Part shown: positions 63,367-64,000 of the stretch, in pieces | How the letters are laid out: each line of letters begins with the position of its first letter | Numbering within the stretch: the stretch's first letter is position 1 | From: Sabulicella rubraurantiaca | GTDB lineage: Bacteria > Pseudomonadota > Alphaproteobacteria > Acetobacterales > Acetobacteraceae | Assembly: GCF_017355885.1 (NCBI RefSeq) | Contig: NZ_JAFEUU010000004.1 | Location: forward strand, 62,001 to 126,000 | Direction of reading: 5' to 3' | Length of the DNA stretch: 64,000 nucleotides | Position numbers and translations under genes: made by a program | Notes under the pieces: generated by a model | Told to the model about the DNA's origin: nothing | What the model saw: the letters and a program-made list of their open reading frames with translations, nothing else | The model's database searches: none

Positions 63367-64000
63367 CGCGCCCAGCTCCGCAACCGCTTGGCGAGGCCAG
63401 GCATGCCGCCCACCACCCAGGCGGAGATGATCCCCGGCAGCAGCGCATGCAACCAGATCAGGAAGATGAGCTTCGGCTGCCGCGCAGCCATGGAGCCGAT
63501 GCCGAGGCCCAGCGCCAGCAGCCCGACCATGACCAGCGCCCCGATGGCGAGTGGCCCGGTGCCGCCATGGCGCCGGAATCCGGCGGTGAGCGCCACCGAC
63601 AGCGCCATCATGGCGAAGCTGAGCGCCGTGAGCGGGCCCGCGAGGCGCTGATGCGCCTCCGCCAGGAAGCGGCGCCGGTCGCGCACCGAGACCTCTGGCT
63701 CAGGATGGAACAGCTCCTCCAGCGTGCGCTCCTGGGCGTTGCGGAAGCGGATCGACTCGCCTCCCCTCCCCGCCCGGGCGAGGTCCAGGCTGTTCTCCTG
63801 GAAGGACAGCACGGAGAGCCGCGGCACCGCGTTCCCATCCGGCTGCGCGGCGCGCTGCAACTGCTGACGCTGGCCGTTGAACAGCGTCACGCGCGGCCCC
63901 TCGGGCGTCTGGGTCAGCCGGCCGCTTTCCGCGAGGATCGTCACCGGCGCGCCGCGTTCCCGCGAATCATGGACCAGGATGCCGCGCAGCGTCCCGTCCG
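63363..64000 (-). CDS. lptF: LPS export ABC transporter permease LptF (C-terminal part)
   Basis: Open to the right edge, so the N-terminus is missing. The visible ~212 residues start DGTLRGILVHDSRERGAPVTI, a jellyroll segment typical of YjgP. They continue with EELFHPEP and two to three C-terminal helices (LTALSFAMMALSVALTAGF, LAIGALVMVGLLALGLGIG). Partner permease of LptG. A GTG at 63944 is not a start since homology continues upstream. Confidence 0.9.
   Translation of the reverse strand, partial: DGTLRGILVHDSRERGAPVTILAESGRLTQTPEGPRVTLFNGQRQQLQRAAQPDGNAVPRLSVLSFQENSLDLARAGRGGESIRFRNAQERTLEELFHPEPEVSVRDRRRFLAEAHQRLAGPLTALSFAMMALSVALTAGFRRHGGTGPLAIGALVMVGLLALGLGIGSMAARQPKLIFLIWLHALLPGIISAWVVGGMPGLAKRLRSWAR

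Overview
The window is about 64 kb of GC-rich chromosome from an alphaproteobacterium, most likely Acetobacteraceae (Roseomonas-like). This is inferred, not measured. The reasons are the codon bias and the set of alphaproteobacterial housekeeping genes (an ATP12 chaperone, the lptF-lptG-lptD-surA-rsmA operon, clpS-clpA and a phasin), plus three orphan Bug-type (tripartite tricarboxylate) solute-binding proteins, an expansion common in that family. I see no insertion sequence, prophage, CRISPR array or rRNA operon.

Left third (1-24.8 kb), mostly accessory. 1-2714 is the end of a NitT/TauT-type ABC importer with two permeases, convergent with an amidase. 4989-12966 joins an M20 amidohydrolase to a complete Dpp/Opp-type peptide ABC importer and an enolase-superfamily enzyme whose active site looks altered. 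13307-18757 is an iron-type island: a Fur-box-like palindrome, DUF3649, a PepSY membrane protein, DUF3325, DUF4198 and a TonB-dependent siderophore receptor behind a foldable leader. Next come a small lipoprotein, a lipoprotein L,D-transpeptidase, a PLP-dependent Cys/Met enzyme gene broken by one in-frame TGA, an orphan solute-binding protein and a YihY/BrkB membrane protein.

Middle (24.9-43.8 kb). 24933-31890 is a catabolic cluster under a divergent GntR/FCD regulator: aldehyde dehydrogenase, SDR epimerase/dehydratase, Bug protein, RraA-like aldolase, D-2-hydroxyacid dehydrogenase, second Bug protein. Then tRNA-Glu, an esterase lipoprotein, clpS-clpA, a phasin with a readable promoter and PhaR-like operators, a D,D-carboxypeptidase with a long basic tail, galU and phosphomannomutase (nucleotide-sugar supply), a third Bug protein, an amine oxidase and a D-threonine aldolase-family enzyme.

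Right third (43.8-64 kb), mostly housekeeping on the minus strand: an uncharacterised VWA / J-domain / HPF-like trio behind maeB, a sensor histidine kinase, tRNA-Leu, lipB (plus strand, with a corrupted 3' end), an rhlE-type helicase, the overlapping rluC-like / asmA / ATP12 / acylphosphatase operon, a glycosyltransferase, an MBL hydrolase, and the LPS-export and outer-membrane biogenesis operon running off the right edge.

No clear-cut new system such as a defence island is visible. The best candidates for new biology are the VWA/J/HPF trio, the DUF-rich iron operon, the two-site phasin promoter and the Bug/RraA/dehydrogenase catabolic cluster.
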